From the NCBI RefSeq assembly GCF_000178855.1, contig NZ_ADVG01000004.1, positions 744,001 to 808,000 of the forward strand: a DNA stretch of 64,000 nucleotides, in the 5' to 3' direction. This DNA comes from Ktedonobacter racemifer DSM 44963 (GTDB lineage Bacteria > Chloroflexota > Ktedonobacteria > Ktedonobacterales > Ktedonobacteraceae). Numbering within the stretch: the first letter of the stretch is position 1; every line of letters begins with the position of its first letter. The notes below the pieces were generated by a model. It saw only the letters and a program-made list of their open reading frames with translations, was not told the DNA's origin and made no database searches. The translations under genes were made by a program, and so were the position numbers. This document shows positions 53,704 to 62,251 of the stretch, piece after piece.

Positions 53704-53784
53704 TGGTATGAGGGGTGGTGTGTGCTAGCGCTGCCAGCACACACCACCCCTCATACCAGGACGAGCGCCACAGGCGCGAGAAGT
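53704..53784. terminator. 23-bp hairpin plus mini-hairpin tail after the GH172 gene
   Basis: Arms 53704-53726 and 53736-53758 with a 9-nt loop. Tail at 53759-53784 reads GGACGAGCGCCACAGGCGCG then AGAAGTC. It lies 50 bp past the stop of the leftward GH172 gene, so here the tail sits between the gene and the hairpin. Confidence 0.75.
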
Positions 53785-53808
53785 CGAGTACAGAAGTTAC
53801 ACAGCGGG

Positions 53809-54972
53809 TTAAATGACCTCTAGAGCGTCGCTTCCAGGTAGAGCGGGATGAGGCACATGCGGCTCCGTTTGATACCAGTAGGCCACTGAGGCAATATCAT
53901 CCTGTAGCGGCAAGTAACGCCCGCCACGACGCCAGCTTAAGCCCTGAATGGTTACATGCAGATCCTCTTCAAAGCGAATGGGGTCCATAATATGCCAGCG
54001 GTACATGCCAAACCGCTGCTGACTACGATAGACACCATCTGGCTGTATGACCTGGGGCAGGCCCTGGAAAGGCGTAGAATACGTGCCATACTCCGTCGAG
54101 CGCGCATCTACTTTCGATTCCAAAAAGCTGCGCCCCAGTGTCTCTCCATCGAAGACCACGTAGTCATTTCTGGGGCGCAGGAAACACCAGGCCCCGCCAA
54201 AGTAGTCTTCCGTTCCAGTTCCGCAGATAGTAGGAAAATCCTTATCGCCATCCAGGTAGAATTTCATCTCCCCTTCACCCCACCAGCCAGCATTATTGCT
54301 CTGCCAGGCAATATAGGTACCAACATAGTGACCCATTCCCCGAACATTGTCCAGCAACGTATGCACTTCCTTATAAGGTAGAGGATTGCTTCTCCGCCAT
54401 TGCGCATGAAAATAGGCTGCATCCTCGGGAACCTCAGTCAGAGTATAAGTGATCTGGTAGTAGAGAACGACCTCCCTTTCACTCAGGTTCTCAAGCGTAA
54501 TCCGCGCTGATGCACGAAAAGGCATCTCCCAGTAGGAGTTCATGCCACCCGAAGAGTTTACCGCGAGAGGCAGCGAGTTAATCTGGCAAGGTTCGCACCA
54601 ACCACTGGCAAAGAAGTCGCCATAAGGAGTCTCGATAGAGGGATTCTCCTCGCCATCCCAATAAGCGCGCAAGACCAGGCTACGCCAGTTCCCCGGAAAG
54701 GTTGTCATCCACATATGCTGGATGGCTCCTGGCCCCTCAATCTCAGCCAGCGTCACGCTGCTCCGTGGCGGGATAGCAATTGAGGGTGAGACCTTCCATC
54801 CCTGACCCAGATCACGCGCGCTGGCAGCTCCCGTTCCCTCGGTCGCCATTCCCCCCTTGCCCTTCTCTCCAGTGAAGTTCTCGGCGCTGATTGAGCGCGT
54901 TTTGGCTTTGGAGAGCCGGGAGAGATTGCCTAGCCCCATACCAAGCCCGTTAAACTGAATATGATCTGTCAT
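53809..54972 (-). CDS. DUF2961 / GH172-family protein
   Basis: 387 aa from ATG 54972 (GGAAGGA upstream). Typical DUF2961 pattern: RSISAENFTGEKGKGGMA, IEGPGAIQHMWMTT, LVLRAYWDGEENPSIETPYGDFF, YWEMPFRASARITLEN, GEGEMKFYLDGDKDFPTI and GTGTEDYFGGAW. GH172 enzymes include difructose dianhydride I synthase/hydrolase and alpha-D-arabinofuranosidases; the catalytic Glu residues usually lie in the GTEDY and EGEMKF regions. No signal peptide is visible, so it is intracellular or a component of a hexameric complex. Confidence 0.9.
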   Translation of the reverse strand: MTDHIQFNGLGMGLGNLSRLSKAKTRSISAENFTGEKGKGGMATEGTGAASARDLGQGWKVSPSIAIPPRSSVTLAEIEGPGAIQHMWMTTFPGNWRSLVLRAYWDGEENPSIETPYGDFFASGWCEPCQINSLPLAVNSSGGMNSYWEMPFRASARITLENLSEREVVLYYQITYTLTEVPEDAAYFHAQWRRSNPLPYKEVHTLLDNVRGMGHYVGTYIAWQSNNAGWWGEGEMKFYLDGDKDFPTICGTGTEDYFGGAWCFLRPRNDYVVFDGETLGRSFLESKVDARSTEYGTYSTPFQGLPQVIQPDGVYRSQQRFGMYRWHIMDPIRFEEDLHVTIQGLSWRRGGRYLPLQDDIASVAYWYQTEPHVPHPALPGSDALEVI

Positions 54973-55286
54973 ATCTCTACGTCCTTCCTTTGATGTGTCT
55001 ACAGACAAGTATCGCATGCTCACATACAACGATACAAATAAACCATAGACACTAACATATACAAGGCCAGAGTCCTTTTAATGTCTCAGCTCACTACCCT
55101 GAACGCCGTAGACGCTACAGCCAAACAGGCTTGACGCAACGATCCTTTGGGCGTATACTATTATTAGTAAGTAAGTAACAAACAAATAGTTAGCAAAGAA
55201 GAAAATGCTACTCAACTGGCTGCATGCTGCTAACAGATTCTGGACTATGCGCATTTCCGCCACGCATCGCCCCACAAGGAGCTCTG
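54973..55286. promoter_or_regulatory. Divergent promoter region, GH172 / LLM oxidoreductase
   Basis: 314 bp. Near 55165-55200 a TTAGTAAGTAAGTAAC direct repeat followed by AAACAAATAGTTAG resembles the tandem sites of HxlR/MarR-type regulators. No ORF or hairpin. Confidence 0.35.
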
Positions 55287-56360
55287 ATGGAACTAGGTTT
55301 CTATACATTCGCCGATATTGCGTCGACCTCCCAAACAGAGGAGAAGATAAGCCCGGCACAACGCTTACGCAACCTTATTGAGGAGATTGAGCTAGCCGAC
55401 CAGGTCGGACTCGACGTATTCGGAGTTGGCGAGCACCACCGCCCTGAATACGCTGTCTCGACGCCCGCGATCGTGCTGGCTGCCGCCGCTGAGCGCACAA
55501 AGAAGATTCGCCTGACGAGCGCCGTCACGGTCTTGAGTTCAGATGATCCCGTTCGCGTATTCCAGAGCTTTGCGACGCTCGATCTGCTCTCGGGGGGGCG
55601 CGCAGAGATCATGGCTGGTCGCGGCTCTTTCATCGAATCGTTCCCGCTCTTTGGCTATGACCTCGATGACTACGAGGAGCTCTTCGCTGAGAAGCTTGAT
55701 CTCCTGCTCCGCCTCCGCCAGGAAGAGTATGTCACCTGGTCTGGAAAGCACCGTCCCGCCCTGGATGGACTCGGCGTTTATCCACGCCCGCAGCAAGAGC
55801 CATTGCCGGTCTGGATTGCCGTTGGCGGCACCCCCGCCTCAGTCGTGCGCGCGGGAACCCTTGGACTGCCCCTGGCGCTGGCAATCATCGGAGGAGAACC
55901 AGCACGTTTCGCACCACTCATCAAGCTCTACCGTGACGCAGCCCAGCGCGCTGGACACGACGCAAGCACCTTGCCCGTAGGCATCAACTCGCATGGCTAT
56001 ATCGCCGATACCTCGCAGGCGGCGAGAGATGAGCACTCCCAATACTATATCGCCATGATGAACAAGCTGGCAGTGGAGCGCCGCTGGCCCAGGATGGGTC
56101 GGAGGGAATACGATTCGGCCTGCTCGCCGCGAGGCGCCCTGGTGGTTGGCAGCCCAGAGGAAGTCATCGACAAGATCCTCGCACAGCATGCTATCTTTGG
56201 ACACCATCGCTTCCTTATGCAGGCCAGTGTTAACGCAATGCCTCATCGCCAGATCCTGCACGCCATCGAGCTTTTCGGCACCAAAGTCGCCCCTGTCATC
56301 CGGCGTGAGACCGACTCTCCCTCCACCCCGGCTTCGCCCCTGGTCAATACCTGTCCTTAA
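55287..56360 (+). CDS. LLM class flavin-dependent oxidoreductase (Atu2307/SP_0267-type)
   Basis: 357 aa from ATG 55287 behind AAGGAG. MELGFYTFADI, then VGEHHRPEYAVSTPAIVLAA, IRLTSAVTVLSSDDPVRVFQ, LDLLSGGRAEIMAGRGSFIE and GFPLFGYDLDDY-type (SFPLFGYDLDDYEELFAEK) segments identify a luciferase-like monooxygenase. It differs from the enzyme at 4946 in length and motifs, so it is another subfamily. Substrate unknown. Divergent from GH172, followed after 10 bp by a hairpin. Confidence 0.9.
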   Translation: MELGFYTFADIASTSQTEEKISPAQRLRNLIEEIELADQVGLDVFGVGEHHRPEYAVSTPAIVLAAAAERTKKIRLTSAVTVLSSDDPVRVFQSFATLDLLSGGRAEIMAGRGSFIESFPLFGYDLDDYEELFAEKLDLLLRLRQEEYVTWSGKHRPALDGLGVYPRPQQEPLPVWIAVGGTPASVVRAGTLGLPLALAIIGGEPARFAPLIKLYRDAAQRAGHDASTLPVGINSHGYIADTSQAARDEHSQYYIAMMNKLAVERRWPRMGRREYDSACSPRGALVVGSPEEVIDKILAQHAIFGHHRFLMQASVNAMPHRQILHAIELFGTKVAPVIRRETDSPSTPASPLVNTCP

Positions 56361-56370
56361 GCTATCAATC

Positions 56371-56460
56371 AATACATAGAGAGTGTGGGCGTGTATAGCG
56401 AGCATCCGCCATACACGCCCACACTCTCTATGTATTTGAGAGCCGCAGACGCGAAACGTT
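56371..56460. terminator. 26-bp perfect hairpin plus degenerate tail
   Basis: Arms 56371-56396 and 56411-56436 (AATACATAGAGAGTGTGGGC) with a 14-nt loop. TGAGAGCCGCAGACGCGAAA (56437-56456) follows, a diverged copy of the mini-hairpin tail. Confidence 0.8.
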
Positions 56461-56727
56461 AAGCAACAGGACGACCATCTTTATTCATAAATGGAAATAT
56501 ACTATTCTTGGTGATAAAATATATTCATTCGGCTACACTCCCATAAACACAATAGTAAATACAGATGTGTTTTCTTTCTATATACGAAACACATTACTCT
56601 TTTTATGGAGGTAGTGCGCCAGAACAATATAGCAGCAAAAATCATGTCTTTTGTAGTAAAGAGATGACCGAGAGATGCGTGGATGCTCTCTCTCACTCCC
56701 CAGGAGACGTTCTTCAAGGAGGATGCT
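56461..56727. other. A/T-rich leader of the GH30 gene
   Basis: 267 bp, clearly poorer in G/C than its neighbours. It probably contains the GH30 promoter; no ORF with a ribosome-binding site and no hairpin were seen. Confidence 0.45.
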
Positions 56728-58680
56728 ATGTCTCGCTTGACACAGAAAATTGCTTCCCCACTCATCATCGCTCTGTTTATTTTGAGTGTGGCCTCACTCG
56801 CGGCCAGTTATCCCTCGCGGGCATACGCCGATAGTCAGGATGCGCGTGCCTGGTTGACAACACCTGATCAGGGCAACCTGCTCAAAGAACAGCCAGCTAT
56901 TTCTTTCTCTAATCACGCCGATCCCAATACCCCTACGATCACCGTCAACACAGACCAAAAATACCAGAGCATGACCGGTTTCGGCGCATCCCTGACTGCA
57001 TCGTCGGCAGTCGTTCTCTCACAGTCCAATATTGACCAAAAGCAGGTAATGCGCACGCTCTTTGATCCCCACCAGGATATTGGACTAAGTTATTTGCGCC
57101 AGCCTATGGGATCATCTGATTTGGCACCACCCCTGGATGCAAGCAAGAATTGGGTTGGAGAATACACCTACGATGATATGCCTGCAGGGCAGACAGATCC
57201 CACGCTCAGCCATTTCTCGATTGCACAGGATGATCGCTATCACATTACCTCACTCTTGAAAGAGGCTCTGCGCATTAATCCCCAGCTCAAAATTATGGCA
57301 ACCCCCTGGTCGCCGCCCGCGTGGATGAAGCTACCCGGAAATAGTTGGGGCCATTGCACCAACTGCGATGGGGGAAATCAGGGCTTCTATGATGGGAGCA
57401 ATAGCTGGGATAATACGCCCAATGACTATGTGTCCATTACCTTTAATGGCACACAGATCAAGTTCTATGGTGTCGTCGGCACAGACCATGGCATCGGCGC
57501 CTTCTCCATTGATGGAGGTTCCGAGACGATGGTTGACTTCTACGCGCCCACCAATGCCGGTAACACACTGGTCTACACCAGTCCGGTCCTGAGCGCGGGC
57601 CAGCATACACTGAAGGTTCGGGTCACTGGCCAGCAGAACAGCAGCGCGCACTGGAACGGTATTAACCCTGATCGCGTCGATATTATCTCAGCGAGCGGCG
57701 TCATTACCGTCGATGACAACGTACAGGGTTCGGGGCTCAACCAGTTCTCCTATGGCGGCTCCGGCGTCGCCAGTATCAACCAGGGATATCTAAACCCGAA
57801 GTATTACCAGGCCTATGCGCAGTACTTCGTTGCCTTCATCAAAGCCTATGAGCGCGAAGGCATTCCAATCTATGCGATCACGCCACAGAACGAGCCGCAG
57901 AACGGCAACTATATGCCAACTATGCTCCTGCCCGCAACCAGCCAGACCGCTAACGACACGACCATTGGCAATGAAGCGGACTTCATCACGAACCTGGCAA
58001 GTGCTTTCCAGCAGAGTCATGTTCAGACCAAAATTCTGGCCTTTGACCACAACTGGGACACGCCAGAATATCCCAGCGCCATCCTGAATAGCTCCGCTGG
58101 CAAGTACGTGGATGGGATCGCATTCCACTGCTATGGTGGAGATCCCAGCGCGCAAGACCAGTTCTACGGCCAGAAGGATATCTACGAAACCGAGTGTTCG
58201 GGAGGACAGTGGGAGAACAACAGTAATCCCACCTTCGCCGCGACTCTTCAAGATGTCATGGAACTGGGAATTGGCTCAACGACCCATGGTGCGAAAACGG
58301 TTGTACGTTGGGGCCTGGCACTTGATCCCAACGGTAATCCGCACCTGGATACAGCTGGATCATGTGGTACATGCCGGGGCGTCATCTCAATTGCCGCGGA
58401 TGGAAGCGTGACCAAGAACTCTGACTATTATGGCCTGGGACATTTCAGCAAATTTGTCACTGCTGGCGCCTGGCGTATCGCCTCAACCACCAGCAGTAGC
58501 AACCTTGAGAACGTAGCGTTTCTTAACCGGGATGGCACGCGCGTGCTGGTTGTCTACAACCATAACGCGAGTAGTGCTGGAGCAACAACTTTCCAGGTTC
58601 AAGTAGGTCACAAAACCTTTTCATATACACTGCCTGCTGGCGCGGCAGTTACCTTTACATGGCATGAGGAAGAGGAATAA
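56728..58680 (+). CDS. Secreted GH30-family glycosidase with an inserted lectin-like domain
   Basis: 650 aa from ATG 56728 (AAGGAGGA, strong). Signal peptide MSRLTQKIASPLIIALFILS to about YADS. The (beta/alpha)8 GH30 core has MTGFGASLTASSA, LSYLRQPMGSSDLAP, PWSPPAWMK, the acid/base Glu in YAITPQNEPQNG and the nucleophile Glu in IYETECSGG. Between PPAWMKLPGNSWG (about 215) and NPKYYQAYAQYFVAFIKAYE (about 365) there is an extra about 130-residue beta-rich stretch (VSITFNGTQIKFYGVVGTDH, LKVRVTGQQNSSAHWNG). That insert looks like a carbohydrate-binding module placed inside the barrel. Hydrolyses a beta-glucosyl- or beta-xylosyl-type bond. Confidence 0.92.
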   Translation: MSRLTQKIASPLIIALFILSVASLAASYPSRAYADSQDARAWLTTPDQGNLLKEQPAISFSNHADPNTPTITVNTDQKYQSMTGFGASLTASSAVVLSQSNIDQKQVMRTLFDPHQDIGLSYLRQPMGSSDLAPPLDASKNWVGEYTYDDMPAGQTDPTLSHFSIAQDDRYHITSLLKEALRINPQLKIMATPWSPPAWMKLPGNSWGHCTNCDGGNQGFYDGSNSWDNTPNDYVSITFNGTQIKFYGVVGTDHGIGAFSIDGGSETMVDFYAPTNAGNTLVYTSPVLSAGQHTLKVRVTGQQNSSAHWNGINPDRVDIISASGVITVDDNVQGSGLNQFSYGGSGVASINQGYLNPKYYQAYAQYFVAFIKAYEREGIPIYAITPQNEPQNGNYMPTMLLPATSQTANDTTIGNEADFITNLASAFQQSHVQTKILAFDHNWDTPEYPSAILNSSAGKYVDGIAFHCYGGDPSAQDQFYGQKDIYETECSGGQWENNSNPTFAATLQDVMELGIGSTTHGAKTVVRWGLALDPNGNPHLDTAGSCGTCRGVISIAADGSVTKNSDYYGLGHFSKFVTAGAWRIASTTSSSNLENVAFLNRDGTRVLVVYNHNASSAGATTFQVQVGHKTFSYTLPAGAAVTFTWHEEEE

Positions 58681-58788
58681 AATATGCACTCGCTCTATCC
58701 AACTCTCTTGAGAGAGTAGAGACACAAAACGGCGTGATTCCACGCTGCTAAATACCCACAAAGGGCACCACCTGAAGGTGGCACGGCA

Positions 58789-58834
58789 GGGCGTGCGTCT
58801 ACATATAATGATCGTTATATGTAGACGCACGCCC
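58789..58834. repeat. Dispersed palindrome, family A copy 4
   Basis: Arms 58789-58808 and 58815-58834 (GGGCGTGCGTCTACATATAA) with a TGATCG loop. It directly abuts the kinase remnant beginning at 58834. Confidence 0.8.
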
Positions 58835-59076
58835 TCATCCATATTCAAGATTTTGGCATCGGCATCGACATAGCCCACCATAAGAGAATCTTTGAGCGCT
58901 TCTATCGCGTCACGGGCCCCGAAGAGCAAACCTTTCCAGGGCTAGGTATCGGTTTATATATCTCCAGCGAAATTGTCGCGCGGCACCAGGGACAAATGCG
59001 AATGGAGAGCCGCAAAGGAGAAGGCTCGACCTTTTCTGTTGCCTTACCTTATCAGCAAGCCAAGGTACAACCTTAA
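58834..59076 (+). pseudogene. Histidine kinase C-terminal remnant
   Basis: 81 codons to TAA: LIHIQDFGIGIDIAHHKRIF (N/G1 box region), ERFYRVTGPEEQTFPG, LGIGLYISSEIVARHQGQMR (G2 box) and GEGSTFSVALPYQQAKVQP. There is no start codon and the 5' boundary is exactly the end of the palindrome, so the palindrome insertion or a deletion at it removed the rest. The catalytic domain cannot be complete. Confidence 0.85.
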
Positions 59077-59182
59077 AATAACAAAGGAGCGAGCATTCTA
59101 TTTTGGCGCGCTTTATGATATGCTAACCGTTAGTAGTAAAGAGCAATAGGGGCTATAGGTATTTCCAGGGAGCGCATGTAAC

Positions 59183-61138
59183 ATGACTGATTATATTGGG
59201 CAGCAGCTCGGCAATTACCAACTCACACGTCTTGTAGGAGATGGAGCCTTTGCCCAGGTTTATCTAGGAGAGCACATCTATCTCGGCACACAGGCCGCGA
59301 TCAAAGTGCTCGATACACAACTGACAAGCGACCCGGTCGAGTGGTTTCGCACCGAGGCTCGCACCATCGCGCGCCTGGTGCACCCAAATATCGTGCGCGT
59401 CCTGGACTTTGGTATAGAAGGCAATACGCCCTTTCTCGTCATGGAATACGCGCCCAATGGCACACTTCGTCAACGGCATGCCAAAGGCATCCCTCTCCCA
59501 CTGCCAACCGTGGTTGCTTATGTGAAACAGATAGCCGAAGCCTTACAATATGCGCACGATGAAAAGTTGATTCACCGCGATGTAAAGCCAGAGAATATGC
59601 TGCTGGGGAGACGCAATGAAGTCCTTCTGAGCGACTTTGGTATTGCGATGATGATAAAGACATTTAAAGACGAAAATATAGAGGATGTGGCAGGAACCCT
59701 GGTATACATGGCGCCGGAACAACTACAAGGTCATCCGCTACAAGCCAGTGATCAATATGCTTTGGGCATCATCACTTACGAGTGGATCACCGGCGAACGC
59801 CCATTCAATGGTTCGCCAACAGAAGTGCTCTCACAGCACCTTATTGCCCCGCCACCCCCATTACGCAAAAAGGTACCTACCATTGCCCCGGCCGTCGAGC
59901 AGGTCGTCATGAAGGTGTTGGAGAAGATCCCGGAGAAGCGCTTCCGCAGTGTACGAGAGTTTGCACTCACCCTGGAACAAGCCAGTCGCTACCAGGCACT
60001 TACTCCTACCAGCCAGTATGGGGCTTTCGCTCCTGAGCAGGGAAGTCTGGAGGGCGGCAAGAGCCAGGCAGTTGCGCCCCCCCCTTTTTTCGAGGAACCC
60101 GTTCCCGCCGTGGTAAAAAATACGACGCCCCCGCCTCCTTCCATCCTGCCTCCTCAGAGACCAGCCAGACCAGTCGAGCCTATAGGAACGGTTCTCTGCA
60201 ACTATCGCGGGCATCTCCAGGGCGTACGCTCTCTCTCGTGGTCACCCGATGGTACACGCATTGTTTCCGCCAGCCATGAGAAGACTGTCCACATCTGGAA
60301 TGCCATGACAGGTTCCACGATTAATATTTACAATAATCATTCCAATGTCATCGATCTCGTTGCCTGGTCGCCTGATAGAACGCGAATTGCCATGGTTGGA
60401 GCTGATGCACATATCCAGGTCTGGGATTTCGCCACTAATCGCCTGATAGCCTCCTATCGTGGACATCTGGGGAACACAGTCAATGCTATTGCCTGGTCGC
60501 CTGGGCAATTCTTTCTCGCGTCCGCCGCAAGTGACGGCAGAGTACATGTGTGGGATGCGATGACGGGTCGACTCATTACTATCTATCAAGGGCATGCTGG
60601 CAGTGTCAACATGTTGGCCTGGTTCCCCGATGAGGCTTCGCCGGCCCCTGGACGTGATTACCGCATCGTCTCCGGTGGCGATGATCGTTCGGTACAGGTC
60701 TGGGATGCCTTCACAGGAACAAACATTACGCGCCATCAAGGGTATCCAGCAAGGGTTACAAGCGTTGACTGGTCGCCAAGGGTCTATTCGTCTTTGTCTC
60801 TTGGATCAAGCTTTTCAGCGAGTATCCTCAATAGCTCACGTGTTGGCTGCGGCAGAGACGATGGGATGGTACAGATGTGGGACACGGCGACCAACCGGGA
60901 GGTGCTCAGCTATCGTTATGCTGCTCCCATCTCCGTCGTCGCCTGGTCACCCAATGGGACACGTTTCGCCTATAGCGGTAAGAATGCAAAGGCCGAGGTA
61001 TGGGATACCAAGACAAACCTCAGGCTCTTCACCTTTTCCCATGCGGCCCCCACACAGGTTCTGGCCTGGTCGCCCAGTGGCAAGCACATCGCCTCTGGTG
61101 GAGGAGACGGCACCATCCAGGTTTGGGTCGCACCCTGA
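59183..61138 (+). CDS. Ser/Thr protein kinase with C-terminal WD40 propeller
   Basis: 651 aa. Residues 8-270 are a Hanks-type kinase: GDGAFAQVYLG (P-loop), AAIKVLD (Lys), HRDVKPENMLL (catalytic loop), DFGIAMM and APEQLQGHPLQASDQYALG. A Pro-rich linker (about 280-330; PPPPSILPPQRPARPVEP) leads to seven WD40 repeats: SLSWSPDGTRIVSASHEKTV, HIWNAMTGS, AWSPNGTRFAYSG, and a last TIQVWVAP. No membrane segment, so it is cytoplasmic, probably recruiting substrates through the propeller. Such proteins are frequent in complex Chloroflexota. Convergent with DUF2277. Confidence 0.93.
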   Translation: MTDYIGQQLGNYQLTRLVGDGAFAQVYLGEHIYLGTQAAIKVLDTQLTSDPVEWFRTEARTIARLVHPNIVRVLDFGIEGNTPFLVMEYAPNGTLRQRHAKGIPLPLPTVVAYVKQIAEALQYAHDEKLIHRDVKPENMLLGRRNEVLLSDFGIAMMIKTFKDENIEDVAGTLVYMAPEQLQGHPLQASDQYALGIITYEWITGERPFNGSPTEVLSQHLIAPPPPLRKKVPTIAPAVEQVVMKVLEKIPEKRFRSVREFALTLEQASRYQALTPTSQYGAFAPEQGSLEGGKSQAVAPPPFFEEPVPAVVKNTTPPPPSILPPQRPARPVEPIGTVLCNYRGHLQGVRSLSWSPDGTRIVSASHEKTVHIWNAMTGSTINIYNNHSNVIDLVAWSPDRTRIAMVGADAHIQVWDFATNRLIASYRGHLGNTVNAIAWSPGQFFLASAASDGRVHVWDAMTGRLITIYQGHAGSVNMLAWFPDEASPAPGRDYRIVSGGDDRSVQVWDAFTGTNITRHQGYPARVTSVDWSPRVYSSLSLGSSFSASILNSSRVGCGRDDGMVQMWDTATNREVLSYRYAAPISVVAWSPNGTRFAYSGKNAKAEVWDTKTNLRLFTFSHAAPTQVLAWSPSGKHIASGGGDGTIQVWVAP

Positions 61139-61161
61139 TGGCGCGACCCTAGGCAAATTGA

Positions 61162-61416
61162 TTATGCACGGCGCGCGCGCGCTTTAGCGGCCTCTTCCTC
61201 GCGATTCTTTGGTGAAGCGTGTGTCTCCAATGAATCAAGGAGCGTACTGGTGATGGCTGCTATCTCAGCCACGGCGGCATTGAAGGCAGCTTCATTGGCC
61301 TGCGATGGCTTATTATAACCGCTAACCTTGCGCACAAATTGTAAAGCCGCCTGGCGAATTTCTTCTTCAGTCGCCGGCGGCTCAAAGTTAAAGAGCGCCT
61401 TGATATTTCTACACAT
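61162..61416 (-). CDS. DUF2277-family small protein
   Basis: 84 aa from ATG 61416; the frame further upstream is not used because MCRNIKALFNFEPPATEEEI is the conserved start of DUF2277. QFVRKVSGYNKPSQANEAAF and the C-terminal polar helix complete it. Function unknown. GAGGGGAG precedes the ATG. Confidence 0.88.
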   Translation of the reverse strand: MCRNIKALFNFEPPATEEEIRQAALQFVRKVSGYNKPSQANEAAFNAAVAEIAAITSTLLDSLETHASPKNREEEAAKARARRA

Positions 61417-61480
61417 ATGTCTCCCCTCATTTCCTAGATCATTCTCTACTACACAGGCATTCTCACCAACAGCAGCCAAA

Positions 61481-61618
61481 CCGGAAAAAGGGGATCCAGG
61501 GGGGGGAAGCCCTCTGGGTCCCCTTTTTCTTTCTTTCCACTCAACCTCCGGAAAAAGGGGTCCAGGGGGAATCCCCCTGGTGGGGTCGAAGGGGTATCCC
61601 CTTTTCTTTCTTTTCACT
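61481..61618. repeat. Tandem G-rich/C-rich hairpin repeats
   Basis: Two units starting CCGGAAAAAGGGG (61481 and 61548) each fold: AAAAAGGGG pairs with CCCCTTTTT, and a second arm CCAGGGGG with CCCCCTGG. T-rich TTTCTTTC follows each. They sit between DUF2277 and the leftward membrane-protein gene, which ends at 61618, and probably terminate it. Confidence 0.7.
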
Positions 61619-62251
61619 CACCCGATTGAATAGGCCACTAAGAGAGTTACATATGCAATGATACGCACCGATGCCGCGATAATCGTCATAAAGCCGAGCT
61701 TTGATTGAAGTACGCCCGGAATGTTGAATGCATAGCCAATCACCAACACCAGAAAACCAAGGCTCATGATCAAGCTAAAACGGGTAGATTTTGACACATA
61801 AAGTGTGGCATACCGGACGAAAGCGCAGGTATAGATAATCATGCGGCAGGCATTGAGCGCCAGGGATACCTGGGGTCCGGGAACCGATGGGTAGAATGGC
61901 GTTAAAAGTATCACAATAAGGAAGAGCGCCATCTCAACTACCTGCCAACGTTTAAGCTGCTGCATCTGGTCATGGGACTTCACCAGAGAACTTAGAAAGA
62001 TAAAGAGACCCCCACCACACGCGCCAAACGATCTCGCCCAATCCGTCGCGAATGTGTTGCCCCCAATATGCGCCTCGCCAACGGTACCCACAAATGTGGC
62101 CAAAGAAATAGAGGCCATAGCAAGCCCCAGCACAAAGAGCATATCACTACGAGAGAGCCTGTAGACGTAAAAAGCTCTCAAAGAAATAATGAAGCAGACA
62201 GTGCCAATTGGTAGGACTCCATTAACTGGTGAAAGTGGGAGAGGCTTGCAA
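61618..62251 (-). pseudogene. Multi-pass membrane protein, main part, separated from its start by an IS
   Basis: About seven hydrophobic segments (DMLFVLGLAMASISLATFVG, SFGACGGGLFIFLSSL, VVEMALFLIVILLTPFYP, FSLIMSLGFLVLVIGYAF, IIAASVRIIAYVTLLVAYSI) with no recognised family. The frame continues upstream into the IS. Host sequence right of the IS (63508-63526) gives ATG ATC AGT CAA ATT GCA with AAGGG upstream. Joining both sides reads MISQIASLSHFHQLMESYQL then ALSASLFL before a stop; a single missing T near 62,181 would link it to RAFYVYRLSRSDML. The gene is therefore broken by an insertion and a frameshift. Confidence 0.65.

Noticed and set aside
53956..54381. 141-codon open frame opposite the GH172 gene
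   Set aside because: Shadow frame without a ribosome-binding site or domain.
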